Below, piece by piece: positions 30,456 to 42,613 of a stretch of 64,000 nucleotides of DNA (its first letter is position 1; the number at the start of each line of letters is the position of its first letter). The DNA comes from Hofstenia miamia. Taxonomy: Eukaryota; Xenacoelomorpha; Acoela. The stretch spans positions 403,810 to 467,809 of the forward strand of contig SCFE01000019.1 in the NCBI GenBank assembly GCA_004352715.1, given 5' to 3'. The position numbers and the translations under genes are program-made. Under the pieces are notes generated by a model. That model was given only the letters and a program-made list of their open reading frames with translations. It was not told the DNA's origin and did not search any database.

Positions 30456-31016
30456 CCCCTTCAGTACCATCAAGATATTGGTTTGTGCCATGCTATAACC
30501 CAAAAAATAATTAAAAAACTAAAAAAAATTTTTTTAAATATATTTAAAACTTATATCGGAATGATATACAATTCACTAGAAATAGTTAATCAAATTCAGT
30601 CACTTATAATTGCAATCAGTTACTCATGATACTTTTAAAAGCAGATTCCATCCATGTACAAACCAGGCTTTCCAGGGCATTCCGCACACTGGTAACGAGA
30701 CTCCTTGCGAATTTTTGTCCTTGCACATACTCTACAAGCTTTGGTTGGGTACTTCTTCACTGTTGATGCAGCAATCCTTTGCAGCCGATGATTCATAGCT
30801 TGTTGGGGCGCAGCAATCTGTGATCGCTTGCCAACCATTCCCGGCTTTGTTGGCTCAGACGGTATTCGATTCAAATGTCCAATTATCAATATGATTAGAT
30901 ACAAACAACTGCAAACCTACTTATAACTAATATTATCTAACACGATATAGTCTCGTGCTGGCGCATAATATGGAGTGCTCAAATCACGAGATTATCTCGT
31001 GATGGTACTGAAGGAG
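30456..31016 (-). mobile_element. piggyBac remnant, copy 1, with TTAA target sites
   Basis: Flanked by TTAA at 30452-30455 and 31017-31020. Ends CCCCTTCAGTACCATCA and (complement) CTCCTTCAGTACCATCA match at 16 of 17 bases. A subterminal palindrome, ATCACGAGATTATCTCGTGAT in two halves, lies at 30982-31002. Inside, the minus-strand frame 30635-30904 is the C-terminal cysteine-rich domain of a piggyBac transposase (ACRVCARTKIRKESRYQCAEC, then ICF and stop). A Tyr replaces the Cys expected before the final Cys. The catalytic core is gone: a non-autonomous, internally deleted copy of about 560 bp. Confidence 0.88.
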
Positions 31017-31020
31017 TTAA

Positions 31021-31411
31021 CTAAGTATATGAGAAACTAGGTATTTTCCACCTATTACAGTGATGTATAAAATAGACGATGTTATCTTGCGATTCACCAA
31101 TTTTTTGAAGAGCCGTACATCTGCGCCTTAATAGCTCTTAATTCCTGTTAGCCATATATAATACAATCGATCTTCCAAATTTTGTAATTGTTGCATGTAA
31201 AATTCTAGATGTACATTGTAATTGTTGTTAAAATGTCCAGGTAATCTTTTTTGTCTTCTGAATTGGTGAATTCGAAGTAGAATTTTCTACGTCATCCTTC
31301 ATAAATATTAAATTGTTCACTCTACTGCTGCCAAAAGCTGCATGAATTAGTATGCAAATTCGTATAGGATAGTTTAATAAATAGTTGCGTATTGCAATAA
31401 ATAACCACCAG
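31021..31411. repeat. Flank duplicated at 38490-38880
   Basis: The 391 bases after the piggyBac copy are almost identical (one difference noticed) to those after the second copy, and stop exactly at the N gap. Because flanking non-transposon DNA is shared, one of the two is probably an allelic or misassembled duplicate. Confidence 0.75.
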
Positions 31412-32411
31412 NNNNNNNNNNNNNNNNNNNNNNNNNNNNNNNNNNNNNNNNNNNNNNNNNNNNNNNNNNNNNNNNNNNNNNNNNNNNNNNNNNNNNNNNN
31501 NNNNNNNNNNNNNNNNNNNNNNNNNNNNNNNNNNNNNNNNNNNNNNNNNNNNNNNNNNNNNNNNNNNNNNNNNNNNNNNNNNNNNNNNNNNNNNNNNNNN
31601 NNNNNNNNNNNNNNNNNNNNNNNNNNNNNNNNNNNNNNNNNNNNNNNNNNNNNNNNNNNNNNNNNNNNNNNNNNNNNNNNNNNNNNNNNNNNNNNNNNNN
31701 NNNNNNNNNNNNNNNNNNNNNNNNNNNNNNNNNNNNNNNNNNNNNNNNNNNNNNNNNNNNNNNNNNNNNNNNNNNNNNNNNNNNNNNNNNNNNNNNNNNN
31801 NNNNNNNNNNNNNNNNNNNNNNNNNNNNNNNNNNNNNNNNNNNNNNNNNNNNNNNNNNNNNNNNNNNNNNNNNNNNNNNNNNNNNNNNNNNNNNNNNNNN
31901 NNNNNNNNNNNNNNNNNNNNNNNNNNNNNNNNNNNNNNNNNNNNNNNNNNNNNNNNNNNNNNNNNNNNNNNNNNNNNNNNNNNNNNNNNNNNNNNNNNNN
32001 NNNNNNNNNNNNNNNNNNNNNNNNNNNNNNNNNNNNNNNNNNNNNNNNNNNNNNNNNNNNNNNNNNNNNNNNNNNNNNNNNNNNNNNNNNNNNNNNNNNN
32101 NNNNNNNNNNNNNNNNNNNNNNNNNNNNNNNNNNNNNNNNNNNNNNNNNNNNNNNNNNNNNNNNNNNNNNNNNNNNNNNNNNNNNNNNNNNNNNNNNNNN
32201 NNNNNNNNNNNNNNNNNNNNNNNNNNNNNNNNNNNNNNNNNNNNNNNNNNNNNNNNNNNNNNNNNNNNNNNNNNNNNNNNNNNNNNNNNNNNNNNNNNNN
32301 NNNNNNNNNNNNNNNNNNNNNNNNNNNNNNNNNNNNNNNNNNNNNNNNNNNNNNNNNNNNNNNNNNNNNNNNNNNNNNNNNNNNNNNNNNNNNNNNNNNN
32401 NNNNNNNNNNN
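31412..32411. other. Assembly gap, exactly 1000 N
   Basis: Placeholder-sized gap, followed by an (AT)n run (32412-32434). Confidence 0.95.
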
Positions 32412-32932
32412 ATATATATATATATATATATATATCGTACATAATCACTTTTGTTTTAGATTGTTCTTTTGGTTTGAAAACTTTATCTGTGCTAAGTCTG
32501 ACTTTACAATTGACATATCTGGTTCTGGGAATTTGCCCGTAGATTTTACACTATACGCATCTTTAGAGGATATAACTCTGAGGAAATCGTAAGTATTTTA
32601 ACTGAAGTTTCTATCTTCATAGATAACTTAAACGAAAATAGGCATATTAACATTGAATAGTAGAAATATGTTTATTTTGTACCTCTTTAATTTTAAATTA
32701 ATGTAGACATTTATATAGTTCCTTTTTCGATTTTTATATATATACATTCGAAATATCAATTCCACAGTGAAAAGAATTGCTGAAAATTTATTTTTTGTTT
32801 ATATTTTAACAGTTTTGACAGTAATTTTACAGATGGTTAATTTTTTGAATTCAGTGGTATATTATATAGATAAAATGAAGTCTATATATATAAGCTGTTT
32901 CTAAGATAGTCGTTGATTGAGCATATAGGGTT

Positions 32933-33127
32933 CAGGAGCGTACCTAGGATTTTCTGACGGGGGGGACATTATTGAGAAAACAGACCCTAAAAAATGCATT
33001 TCATGATCTTAGATTTTAAATTTTTCAATTTTTTACGAAAAATTTTTTGATTTATCCAGTCAAAATTAAATTTGGAAACCTAACGGGGGGGACATTCCAC
33101 CATGTCCCCCCCCTGGGTAAGCCAATG
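32933..33127. mobile_element. Short hAT-like MITE with poly-G/C inner ends
   Basis: Begins CAGGAGCGTACCTAGG and ends CCTGGGTAAGCCAATG, with GGGGGGGACATT and CCCCCCC blocks just inside. The ends resemble those of common invertebrate hAT elements (CAG-GCGTACC-AGG). No clear target duplication, about 195 bp. Confidence 0.5.
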
Positions 33128-33277
33128 AGTGTCTTGTATAAATGCATTTTTGTATATTATACATGTAGAAAGACTACAAAAATAATATTGTAAAAGACAG
33201 TTATAACAGTTACGTCCTTATATTATTCAAATCAAAATAATATTATAATTATATCCAAAAAGCATGTAGCCATAGAN

Positions 33278-33897
33278 GGTTTCAAAAAGTGCTGTCGCAA
33301 AAGCTATCAACAAGCACCAAAGTTCTGGTGGTTTTGTCAAATCCAAGCTCAAGAATTCCGTGAATCACAACTCTCCGAGTTGATTGGCTAATCTGTCGCG
33401 CTGTTGTCTCCAATCCTGCAGTCAACGTTTGACATATTGCTGCTCTCGTGCATCAGCATGCACACCAGTGTCAAATCGAACTGTACAGCGACGATTGAGT
33501 ACTGAAATGTGTCTGAAGTCATACTGACCAGCCTGGAAGCCACGCAGCAGAAAGGCTATGATGGGCAAATGGTTACAATTCGCGAGGGACAATGCAAACT
33601 AGACCACAGAAGACTGGTCTCATATTCCAACCCGATGGAGAACCTTTGGAACTACCTGACAAATCTGGTCGTGAAACAGCAGCCAAACAACTTAATAACC
33701 TGAAATCAGCTGTTTTACCCACTGAGATTCCAGGCAGTCATTAAGGCCCGTGGTGAATCAACAAGGTATTGAAAAACTATTCTCTTCCATTTATGTTGAC
33801 TTTTTGAATTGTTTTTCTTTTGTATATTTTGATTTGTTTCAGTTTTCCTTTCATTTCATTATTTCTTCTGGTGGTCTTAAGCTTTTGGCGAACACTG
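33278..33897 (+). mobile_element. Internally deleted Tc1-like transposon
   Basis: A helix-turn-helix-like start (AVAKAINKHQSSGGFV, from 33290) is followed by SNRTVQRRLSTEM (33457-33510 region) and KWLQFARDNAN*TTEDW, the Tc1 block before the first catalytic Asp. A jump to NPMENLWNYL (around 33630), the block around the last catalytic Glu, shows the core was deleted. The right terminal repeat is GGTGGTCTTAAGC...CGAACACTG (33870-33897), followed by TA. The left end is lost at the single N (33277). Confidence 0.8.
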
Positions 33898-33989
33898 TAT
33901 CTACCTTACACTTATTCATGTTGTTGATCATCAGTATGGCATATCTCTCCTTTTTCAGATTGATGAAGCAAATCACTGGATGTATTTGA

Positions 33990-36900
33990 CTAGGCATCCG
34001 TAAAATTGAGGATGTTGTCTATTCCTAGTTGGCCTCTTTGGACAAGTATTTTGTGATAGGCTTTCATTGGGGTGGCAAGTATTTTGTGGTAGACTTTCAT
34101 TAGAGGTTCCCTCCATTGGCAGTGACAGAGGTATTTCAACGTTTCTCCAATCATAGACATTCCTTCCTTCCGAACTTGATCCTACTTTTTCAGATAAGAA
34201 CTAGTTGCAGGGTTCCGACTATCTCCCCACTCACATCTCTAAGATTAGTGACGAGTATCGTGCCTCCTTCTTCCAGCTTAGATAAATGTTTTGCAGTGCG
34301 ATTATAAGTCATCTTTTGAATTTCTTTGTATCTCTGTCTGTCTTCCATAAACTTCCTTTGGGATATCATCTTCAGTTTTAGCATATTTTTGAGTATAATG
34401 TTACTGGTTCTTAAGATACGCTTAAAGAACAATTGAGCAGGCAAGAATTGGCAAAACTGGGTAGTGTATTATTGTAATGTAGTATTGAACGTTTAAAATC
34501 CGAACCTTTTTATACATTGATTTAAATGTTCTTACAGCCTGCTCTCCCATTCCATTAAATTGTGGGTAGCGAGGACGACTTAGGGTCTGCTTAATTTCGT
34601 AGTTTCGTGTAAATTGTTTAAACTCCGAAGACCCAAATTGATTGTTATCTACAATGATTTCATTAGATATCCCATGTTTTGACATCTCTAATCTTCTCAG
34701 TAACTGCTAATGCTGTTTTGGATGCAAATATTGTAAAAATCGCGCGTAGATTTCTACGCAAATTAAAAAGACCTTTGATTCAAATTCGGCGATTTCTACA
34801 GCTATTTTGTAAAATGGCACTTTTGACGTTCATGATATATGATTTGCTCCTTTATATTTTCTGATTGGTGCATTTTGAAAAGTGTGCATTTTGTTATATG
34901 ATTTTCAGTGTCTTCTAAAATTTTTTCAAAAACAAAAACTGTCGTGCATATGTTTATATTTTGATTATTCCCCAATGTGATCCGTGAATTTCGTGGAGAA
35001 GCTGTCTTCTACATGTTTTTGAAATATACACTTGGTGTTGTCGCATTATTAAATCGTCCTGAATATGCATTTCATGTTTGACCTTTTCTATGTTCTTTAA
35101 TTCTACTTCTTTTAATTGCTGTTTTTGCGGCCATGATGTTCAAATGAATTTCATAATCTTTAGTGCAATCTGATCTTCAGAGATCTCTTTCCTAAGTTTC
35201 GACTTGTTGATTTTATCAGGGATTTCTATTGTGTGAACTGCAGCTGACAATTGCATCTCTGTATTACTTGACTTTTCAGGAGGGAGCTTTAATCTTGACA
35301 ATGTATCTGCTAAATGTAATTGAAACCCTGGTTTGTACGTTAGTCTAAGAGCAGGATATTTTTCCAAAACTACCAATAGTCGCTATATTTTTTGCTGGCA
35401 ACTGGTTAGATCTTCATGGTGCAAATTTTCTAAAGACTTGTGTGGTCTTTGTGTGTTTCCACATTCACTTCTTTCCTGTACGCACACTGATGAAAGTGAG
35501 TGCATACATGTTTTGGCCAATAACTCTATTTGGGAGTGGTAATTTTCACAGTTGGTCACAGACCTTCCCGCATATGTTACTGATTTTTAACTCTAGTATG
35601 CATTCCTAGAGTAAAGTTGGAGGCATCTGTCTGAAGTGCTATCAGAATGGCGTAACACAGGTTTTGATGTTAGGCATTGAATGATGTTGTGTTCATTCCA
35701 TTGGAATTGGCTATACTCTTTTTGCAAGTTTCTTAATGGAGTGGTGATGATGGAATATCTTGGAATGAATTGTAATGAATAGTTTGTCATAACAAGTAAT
35801 CTTTGTAAGGATCTTCGATCAGTTAATTTTGAGAACTTTTCGGATTGTTCACAATGAATCTCATATATTTTATTTCATTTGCCATTAGTTGAAGTTTGCG
35901 TTTGTTATACTTCATATTTCTAGATCTTAACACAGAACAGAACTGCCTTTAATATTGACATGTGTTTTTCTTTCGTAGATGTAGTGATACAGATATCGTC
36001 ATAAATAGTCATGAAATTTAATATATCTCCGAAATTTCATTAATTGTAATTTATCTGCAGCAGATGATAATCCAAAAGGTAATCTATTCCAGTGGTATCT
36101 ACTCAATGTTGTACTAAGCATGGATAATCTCTGTGAAGATTTTGATAGTGATATGTATCAGTAACAATTTGAGAGATCTACCACTGTGAAGTAGCGCTTT
36201 CCATTAAAGAATTCTCGTACCCTTGGGGTTGAATGTGGGTGGTGATATTTTCTAAAAATTTCTTTATTTAGGGTTTATTATCAAAAGTTAATCTTAAATC
36301 ACCGTTGCTTTTTTCTACGACCACCATACTTCCAACCCAGCTAGTAGATTAATCTACTTTAGAAATTATTCTAGATTCTTCCAGTTGTAACTTTTCTTTA
36401 TGCTGGGGGATAATTGCTATCGGTTAACATCTAGGGGGTGCATGAGACTTTGCATTTGATCAAAGGGGTATTTCGTAAAACTGATCAATAAAGCCATATC
36501 CAGTAAAGGCATTATTGTATTCTTAAAATACCTTTCTTAAGGCATCGTCATCATCAGGCCCAGTAGCTGATCTTCCGGGTCCTCTTTCTCAATGTGTGCA
36601 CTTCCCATTCCGTAAAGTCCTTAAATCTCACACCAAGGATTCCTGTTTTGAGTGATCTCTAAAGGCCAAGAATGGACTTTTTCTGTAGGTACAACAAAAA
36701 ATTTCACATTTGTCTGCATGCGTATTTTTCGAATCACTGCTGGTAAATTTATTTCACCACTAGTAGGTTTTNATTGGAATTGGCTATACTCTTTTTGCAA
36801 GTTTCTTAATGGAGTGGTGATGATGGAATATCTTGGAATGAATTGTAATGAATAGTTTGTCATAACAAGTAATCTTTGTAAGGATCTTCGATCAGTTAAT

Positions 36901-37921
36901 TTTGAGAACTTTTCGGATTGTTCACAATGAATCTCATATATTTTATTTCATTTGCCATTAGTTGAAGTTTGCGTTTGTTATACTTCATATTTCTAGATCT
37001 TAACACAGAACAGAACTGCCTTTAATATTGACATGTGTTTTTCTTTCGTAGATGTAGTGATACAGATATCGTCATAAATAGTCATGAAATTTAATATATC
37101 TCCGAAATTTCATTAATTGTAATTTATCTGCAGCAGATGATAATCCAAAAGGTAATCTATTCCAGTGGTATCTACTCAATGTTGTACTAAGCATGGATAA
37201 TCTCTGTGAAGATTTTGATAGTGATATGTATCAGTAACAATTTGAGAGATCTACCACTGTGAAGTAGCGCTTTCCATTAAAGAATTCTCGTACCCTTGGG
37301 GTTGAATGTGGGTGGTGATATTTTCTAAAAATTTCTTTATTTAGGGTTTATTATCAAAAGTTAATCTTAAATCACCGTTGCTTTTTTCTACGACCACCAT
37401 ACTTCCAACCCAGCTAGTAGATTAATCTACTTTAGAAATTATTCTAGATTCTTCCAGTTGTAACTTTTCTTTACGCTGGGGGATAATTGCTATCGGTTAA
37501 CGTCTAGGGGGTGCATGAGACTTTGCATTTGATCAAAGGGCTATTTCGTAAAACTGATCAATAAAGCCATATCCAGTAAAGGCATTATTGTATTCTTAAA
37601 ATAACTTTCTTAAGGCATCGTCATCATCAGACCCAGTAGCTGAGCTTCCGGGTCCTCTTTCTCAATGTGTGCACTTCCCATTCCGTAAAGTCCTTAAATC
37701 TCACACCAAGGATTCCTGTTTTGAGTGATCTTTAAAGGCCAAGAATGGACTTTTTCTTTAGGTACAACAAAAAATTTCACATTTGTCTGCATGCGTATTT
37801 TTCGAATCACTGCTGGTAAATTTATTTCACCACTAGTAGGTTTTTCTTCATCCCTATCTACTTAGTTCTCCTCTGCACTTGGATATTTTCAATTTTTGAT
37901 TAATTTGTTTCTCAAGTGGCC
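33990..37921 (-). mobile_element. Degenerate Gypsy-type LTR retrotransposon, pol region
   Basis: Minus strand, in pol order from right to left. A pre-RT block lies at 36560-36760 (duplicated at 37640-37830). The RT catalytic box is degenerate, reading IYDDICI near 35990-36012. RNase H blocks follow: FIPRYSIITTPLRNL (35593-35790) and LTYKPGFQLHLADTLSRL (35140-35376). The integrase block is IIVDNNQFGSSEFKQF...SRPRYPQFNG (34500-34685). A post-integrase AQLFFKRILRTS stretch is at 34190-34444. Many stops. About 1.07 kb of it is present twice because of the join at 36772. LTRs not identified. Confidence 0.85.
35700..37843. repeat. ~1.07-kb duplication around a single N at 36772
   Basis: Bases 35700-36771 recur almost identically at 36773-37843. 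The N at the junction indicates overlapping contig ends or two alleles placed in tandem. Treat as one copy. Confidence 0.85.
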
Positions 37922-37925
37922 TTAA

Positions 37926-38485
37926 CCCTTTCAGTACCATCAAGATATTGGTTTGTGCCATGCTATAACCCAAAAAAATTAAAAAACTAAAAAAAATTTT
38001 TTTTAAATATATTTAAAACTTATATCGGAACGATGTGCCAGTGCACAGAAATAGTTAATCAAATTCAGTCACTTATAATTGCAATCAGTTACTCATGATA
38101 CTTTTAAAAGCAGATTCCATCCATGTACAAACCAGGCTTTCCAGGGCATTCCGCACACTGGTAACGAGACTCCTTGCGAATTTTTGTCCTTGCACATACT
38201 CTACAAGCTTTGGTTGGGTACTTCTTCACTGTTGATGCAGCAATCCTTTGCAGCCGATGATTCATAGCTTGTTGGGGCGCAGCAATCTGTGATCGCTTCC
38301 CAACCATTCCCGGCTTTGTTGGCTCAGACGGTATTAGAGTCAAATGTCCAATTATCAATATGATTAGATACAAACAACTGCAAACCTACTTATAACTAAT
38401 ATTATCTAACACGATATAGTCTCGTGCTGGCGCATAATATGGAGTGCTCAAATCACGAGATTATCTCGTGATGGTACTGAAGGAG
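37926..38485 (-). mobile_element. piggyBac remnant, copy 2
   Basis: Same structure as 30456-31016: TTAA at 37922-37925 and 38486-38489, matching terminal repeats, and the cysteine-rich transposase tail on the minus strand (38104-38373). The first ~100 bases differ from copy 1 at many positions, while the rest and the right flank are nearly identical. The left flank here is the Gypsy element instead of the DNA left of copy 1. Confidence 0.85.
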
Positions 38486-38489
38486 TTAA

Positions 38490-39639
38490 CTAAGTATATG
38501 AGAAACTAGGTATTTTCCACCTATTACAGTGATGTATAAAATAGACGATGTTATCTTGCGATTCACCAATTTTTTGAAGAGCCGTACATCTGCGCCTTAA
38601 TAGCTCTTAATTCCTGTTAGCCATATATAATACAATCGATCTTCCAAATTTTGTAATTGTTGCATGTAAAATTCTAGATGTACATTGTAATTGTTGTTAA
38701 AATGTCCAGGTAATCTTTTTTGTCTTCTGAATTAGTGAATTCGAAGTAGAATTTTCTACGTCATCCTTCATAAATATTAAATTGTTCACTCTACTGCTGC
38801 CAAAAGCTGCATGAATTAGTATGCAAATTCGTATAGGATAGTTTAATAAATAGTTGCGTATTGCAATAAATAACCACCAGAATGTAAGTGATTTAAGATA
38901 TTTAAGTAAGCAATAGTTTGGTGAGGCATCTGAATTCAAAGTTTCAGAAGCTGATTTCTTGAACAAACACATGTGACCATAAATTTTTAGAAATAGCAAT
39001 ACATGTTGATGAGAATCTGGGAAATTCTATTTTACATTACTTTGCTTTAAATAATGAAAAAACATGCCTAGTTTAATATTGGAACTTTTTAACTTTTTCA
39101 GAAGCTTTTGCTTTGAATAGTTACTTAAAGGGTTAATCTGGTTGAATTCTCATATTTTGCGCGTAGTGTAATCGTGAGTGGAAATAAAAATTGTAATTTG
39201 GAAATATCCGTTATATTTCAAATTTTTTAGTTGCAGTTTGTTTCTAATAAAGCTTTTCGTTATATCTAGTTTGTCTAACATAAAGCAAAATTTTAAATTT
39301 CGAGTGCCTGTAGCAGTTCCTAAACATAGCTGCCACACTAAAGCGTTAAAACAGGTTTTTCCAAACCTGCTTGAACTTCACAGCAGTAACTTATGCAAAG
39401 TATAGCCAATAGGAGTACTTTAAAATACTACAGTATAAAGAAGTTTAATTCATAAATTGCTGTGCTTTCAATAAAAAATTTTGTTTTCCTGTCTTCTACG
39501 TTTATTTCCAATGGCATTAGAATATTCTTTTGTAAGAATTCTAACTGTTATCGGTGCTGCTGAAATGTTTTAAATATTCCTAGCTTTGTTTTGGACTTAA
39601 TTTTTTGTGGAATATATTTCTACATCTTTGTTCACAGCT
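38490..39639. other. Unassigned DNA right of the piggyBac copy
   Basis: The first 391 bases repeat 31021-31411. A 100-codon minus-strand frame at 38697-38999 has no recognised motif. AT-rich otherwise. Confidence 0.35.
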
Positions 39640-39850
39640 TTTTTTAATTTAATGAAGTCATCAGCTAAAATTTTAAGTGTGACAGCAAAAAAACTTTGTT
39701 GTCAACAAAGGTTTCAACGTTAAATCTATTATACTTTGGTTGATACCTTTTTGTTGTTTCAAGCGTGAATGCGAAAAACACTTTGTTGTGAACTTTGCAA
39801 AACGAATTCTGAGAGTTGTCATAAACGAAATAATAAATTAATACTTCCGT
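39640..39850 (-). repeat. Fold-back repeat unit, copy 2 (inverted)
   Basis: Reverse complement aligns with 26215-26400 along its length, including GTTCACAACAAAG, a TTTTTCGCATTCACGCTTG core, CCAAAGTATAATAGATTTAAC and ACAACAAAGTTTTTTTG. Confidence 0.55.
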
Positions 39851-41099
39851 TGCGAATGCAGGATTCCCTTTATTTTAATTCTAGTGTGCATGATCAATTT
39901 TGCGCATTTCTCATTCTGTGTATAATTATTTACATATCCAGTAATGTGATTAATTGTTAAAGAAAGACAATTGATAGAACTCGTTAAAGAAAAGCCTTGT
40001 TTAGGAATGCAAGTATTTACAGCTATAATATTAATAGTATACACATGCAAAAGTACAACAATGTTTGCTTTTGACAATATCGAAGATAAATTAAATCTGA
40101 ACGACCCTGATGACAAACATTGGCTCGTTAAATTTTAATATCAACCATTAGATGTGTATATAGTTACTGTCTTCTTGGTAAAAATGGAATCATTTTCCAG
40201 GCCCGAACTGTTCTTGAAAATTTTAACTGAATATAAATACCAAGTTTTGAATATATCAAGTTTAATATGCTTCAAACTTGTATTTCGTTGTCAGTTACAA
40301 TTAAATAGGAAAGAACCATTCTGAATATACCATATTTTGTAGATATACATAAATATACAGTCGTGTGCAAATGTATAGCGTAATTTCTCATAAGAGTAAA
40401 ACTCCCACATATTTGTCAATATTACAAGAGAAATTTCCAGTCTTCATACCGTGTCTACATTGCACGATGTTTCAACTAGATGGAGCGTTGGTTCCCATGG
40501 CAATGCCATAAAAAATTGGACCATTAACTGGTTTCCAGCTAACAGCTGCGCCATACACCTGACCTAAATTTTATAGAGTACTGCTGGTTCGTGTTCAATA
40601 AGAAATTTGTTGCATTAAATCCCATCACAAATCGCGATTTTGTAAAAAATTTAAGCCTGTGTGAATGATAGAAATATCGGGTGATTATTTAAAAAAACTA
40701 GTCGAAGAATTAAATTAAGGCAGTCATGGCCGCAAAGGGCAACAATAAATATTGATAACTCTATAAACTTTACTTGTTTTGTTTTTTTGCATGTCTTTGT
40801 TTTGTACTTATTAGTTTTTATTTACATTATTTGTGACAAAATTGTATGCTATACTTTTACACGCGATGGTATGTGCGCCAAAGAAAATCTCCCACAATTA
40901 TTTCATTTTACAATATAATTTATCTACATACGTACGTAGTGAATCGTTATAATTTTGATATTTTTAAATTTAAAAACCATATATGATATTCATTTTTCAT
41001 TGTATTTTGAGGTTGAATGCCTATATTTTCTAGTGTTAGGCCTGTTTGTATTACATTTCTTTCAGTGTTGAACAGTTCTAATTTTAAAACAATATTTAT
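39851..41099. other. Unassigned DNA
   Basis: AT-rich without a recognised gene. ACAGTCGTGTGCAAATGTAT at 40359-40378 resembles a single Tc1-type terminal repeat, but no partner end was found. Confidence 0.35.
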
Positions 41100-41898
41100 C
41101 AATTAGCTGTGATGGGTTAACTGGATTGTTTTTAGCAATTAACTCAGCTGGCAAATTTCTTCCTCTGATCTGCCACTCTCTGAACTTTTCTCCTCATCAT
41201 ACTCATCTTGGAGTACAGCTTGCTGCAAACTTAGATTGGTCAGGACATGTGTTCTCGCTCTTTGCCCTCTTCCGCAATGTTTCCTTTAATTCCCCGGCTG
41301 CTGTGAAACTCTCTTTGTACAAGTCCATTCCTCACGCCATTCTTTAAGTTTCTCCCTGTTGGTGGCCTTCTCGTGCGTTGTTCCACTCCATGGAACGGTT
41401 CCAGAAGCTTACTTTTAAATGAATCTGTCCGTTGCCATACAAAGACGCTGTTTTCAAATTTTCCACTCTTCCGCTGTCCCTCTACTTCCATGACTGTGAT
41501 CTCCTTTTCAATTGTTTGCTCACTCGCAAATTGGATCTTGATACTTTTAATTTCATGAAGTTCTCTAATTCCCGCTCCATTCGCTCTGGGGGTGTTGTCA
41601 CGTTCTCCATTCGACGTCCCAAAAAACATCGCATCCATCACTCGAATCGTGCTTGTAAGACTGCTAATTACATCTTGACTCAACCCTCTAACAGACATTT
41701 TTTCCTCGCCGCCGAGCTTCAAAAATTCTTTGATGTCTTTCCTCTTTCCAGAGCCTTTCTCCCACTTCGCTTACCCTTCCATCTGCTCCTACTTTATCTC
41801 CTGTTACTGTCCTCGCTGTCGTAAATCTTGACTTTTTATTTTTATATTATTGTAGGGTTTGTTTGAAACGGCCAATAAAGTCCTTTATTATATATATA
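41100..41898 (+). mobile_element. 3' end of a LINE, pyrimidine-rich
   Basis: Around 41200-41330 the frame reads HTHLGVQLAANLDWSGHVF, like the RT-thumb LG(V/I)...W..H(V/I) block of LINEs, then SPAAVKLSLYKS. The following frame 41432-41824 resembles the degenerate C-terminal tail of such proteins. It ends in AATAAAGTCC and a (TA)n tail that runs into a gap. The plus strand is rich in C and T and clearly more GC-rich than its neighbours. Confidence 0.55.
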
Positions 41899-42009
41899 NN
41901 NNNNNNNNNNNNNNNNNNNNNNNNNNNNNNNNNNNNNNNNNNNNNNNNNNNNNNNNNNNNNNNNNNNNNNNNNNNNNNNNNNNNNATATATATATATATA
42001 TATATATAT
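41890..42009. repeat. (TA)n microsatellite with 87-N gap
   Basis: TA repeats on both sides of the N run 41899-41985. Probably a single long microsatellite at the LINE tail that could not be assembled. Confidence 0.85.
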
Positions 42010-42613
42010 GGGTGTTTGTGTACACGTATTCTGCGCAGTCCGGCTCGCAACCCACAATTGCCTTACTTTGACTCAACTTATGCTCCAATATTAGTAGGTT
42101 ACCAATGTACTAGTAAAATAGAAAATGTATGTTTTGTCGCCATTTTCAAAGTTCACATGTGAACGAATCACTATCTGGGTTGAATTTTCAATTACAGTTA
42201 ACGTTTAATCACAGGAATCATATCTTTTGATAAAATTCCTTCGGAATGTTTGATTAAAAATGAAGTTCCTCTATCATGTCATTCCACATTTCATTTTGCT
42301 GAAGTTACCTTTTGAAGGCAAATATGAAGCTTCCAAATAATTTTCTTTCAATTGTAAAGTGATAATTTTGAATGTTTAGAAAATCAAATTGTACAATGTA
42401 ATAAACATTGGTGCTAGCTTGTCATTAGCAACTGTATTTCTTCGTTTCTTCTCTACCGATTGCTATTTAATTTAAATAAATTATTCCAACTAATGTTTTT
42501 TTGTTTAAATATTAATAATGGCATAATTGAAGTTGATGCGAAATACGCTCATATTTACATTTATTGGCAATTTTTGTTTTAGTGCTCAGGTAACAAAGAA
42601 AGAAGTTTGATTA
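42010..42613. other. 5' flank of the ZFAND gene
   Basis: TTTTGTTTTAG near 42572-42582 is a good acceptor just upstream of the start codon, so a non-coding 5' exon lies farther left. No promoter motif can be assigned. Confidence 0.4.

Noticed and set aside
31228-32542. Long frames on both strands across the 1000-N gap
   Set aside because: Made of N and a TA microsatellite; no coding evidence.
33870-33897. Mirror terminal repeat expected near 33277
   Set aside because: No matching left repeat is visible before the N at 33277, so a complete Tc1 element is not claimed.
40359-40378. Second Tc1-type element starting with ACAGTCGTGTGCAAATG
   Set aside because: Only one end found and no transposase remnant nearby.
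41842-42162. Several overlapping frames around the TA repeat
   Set aside because: Repeated Tyr-Ile from TA repeats and N; not coding.
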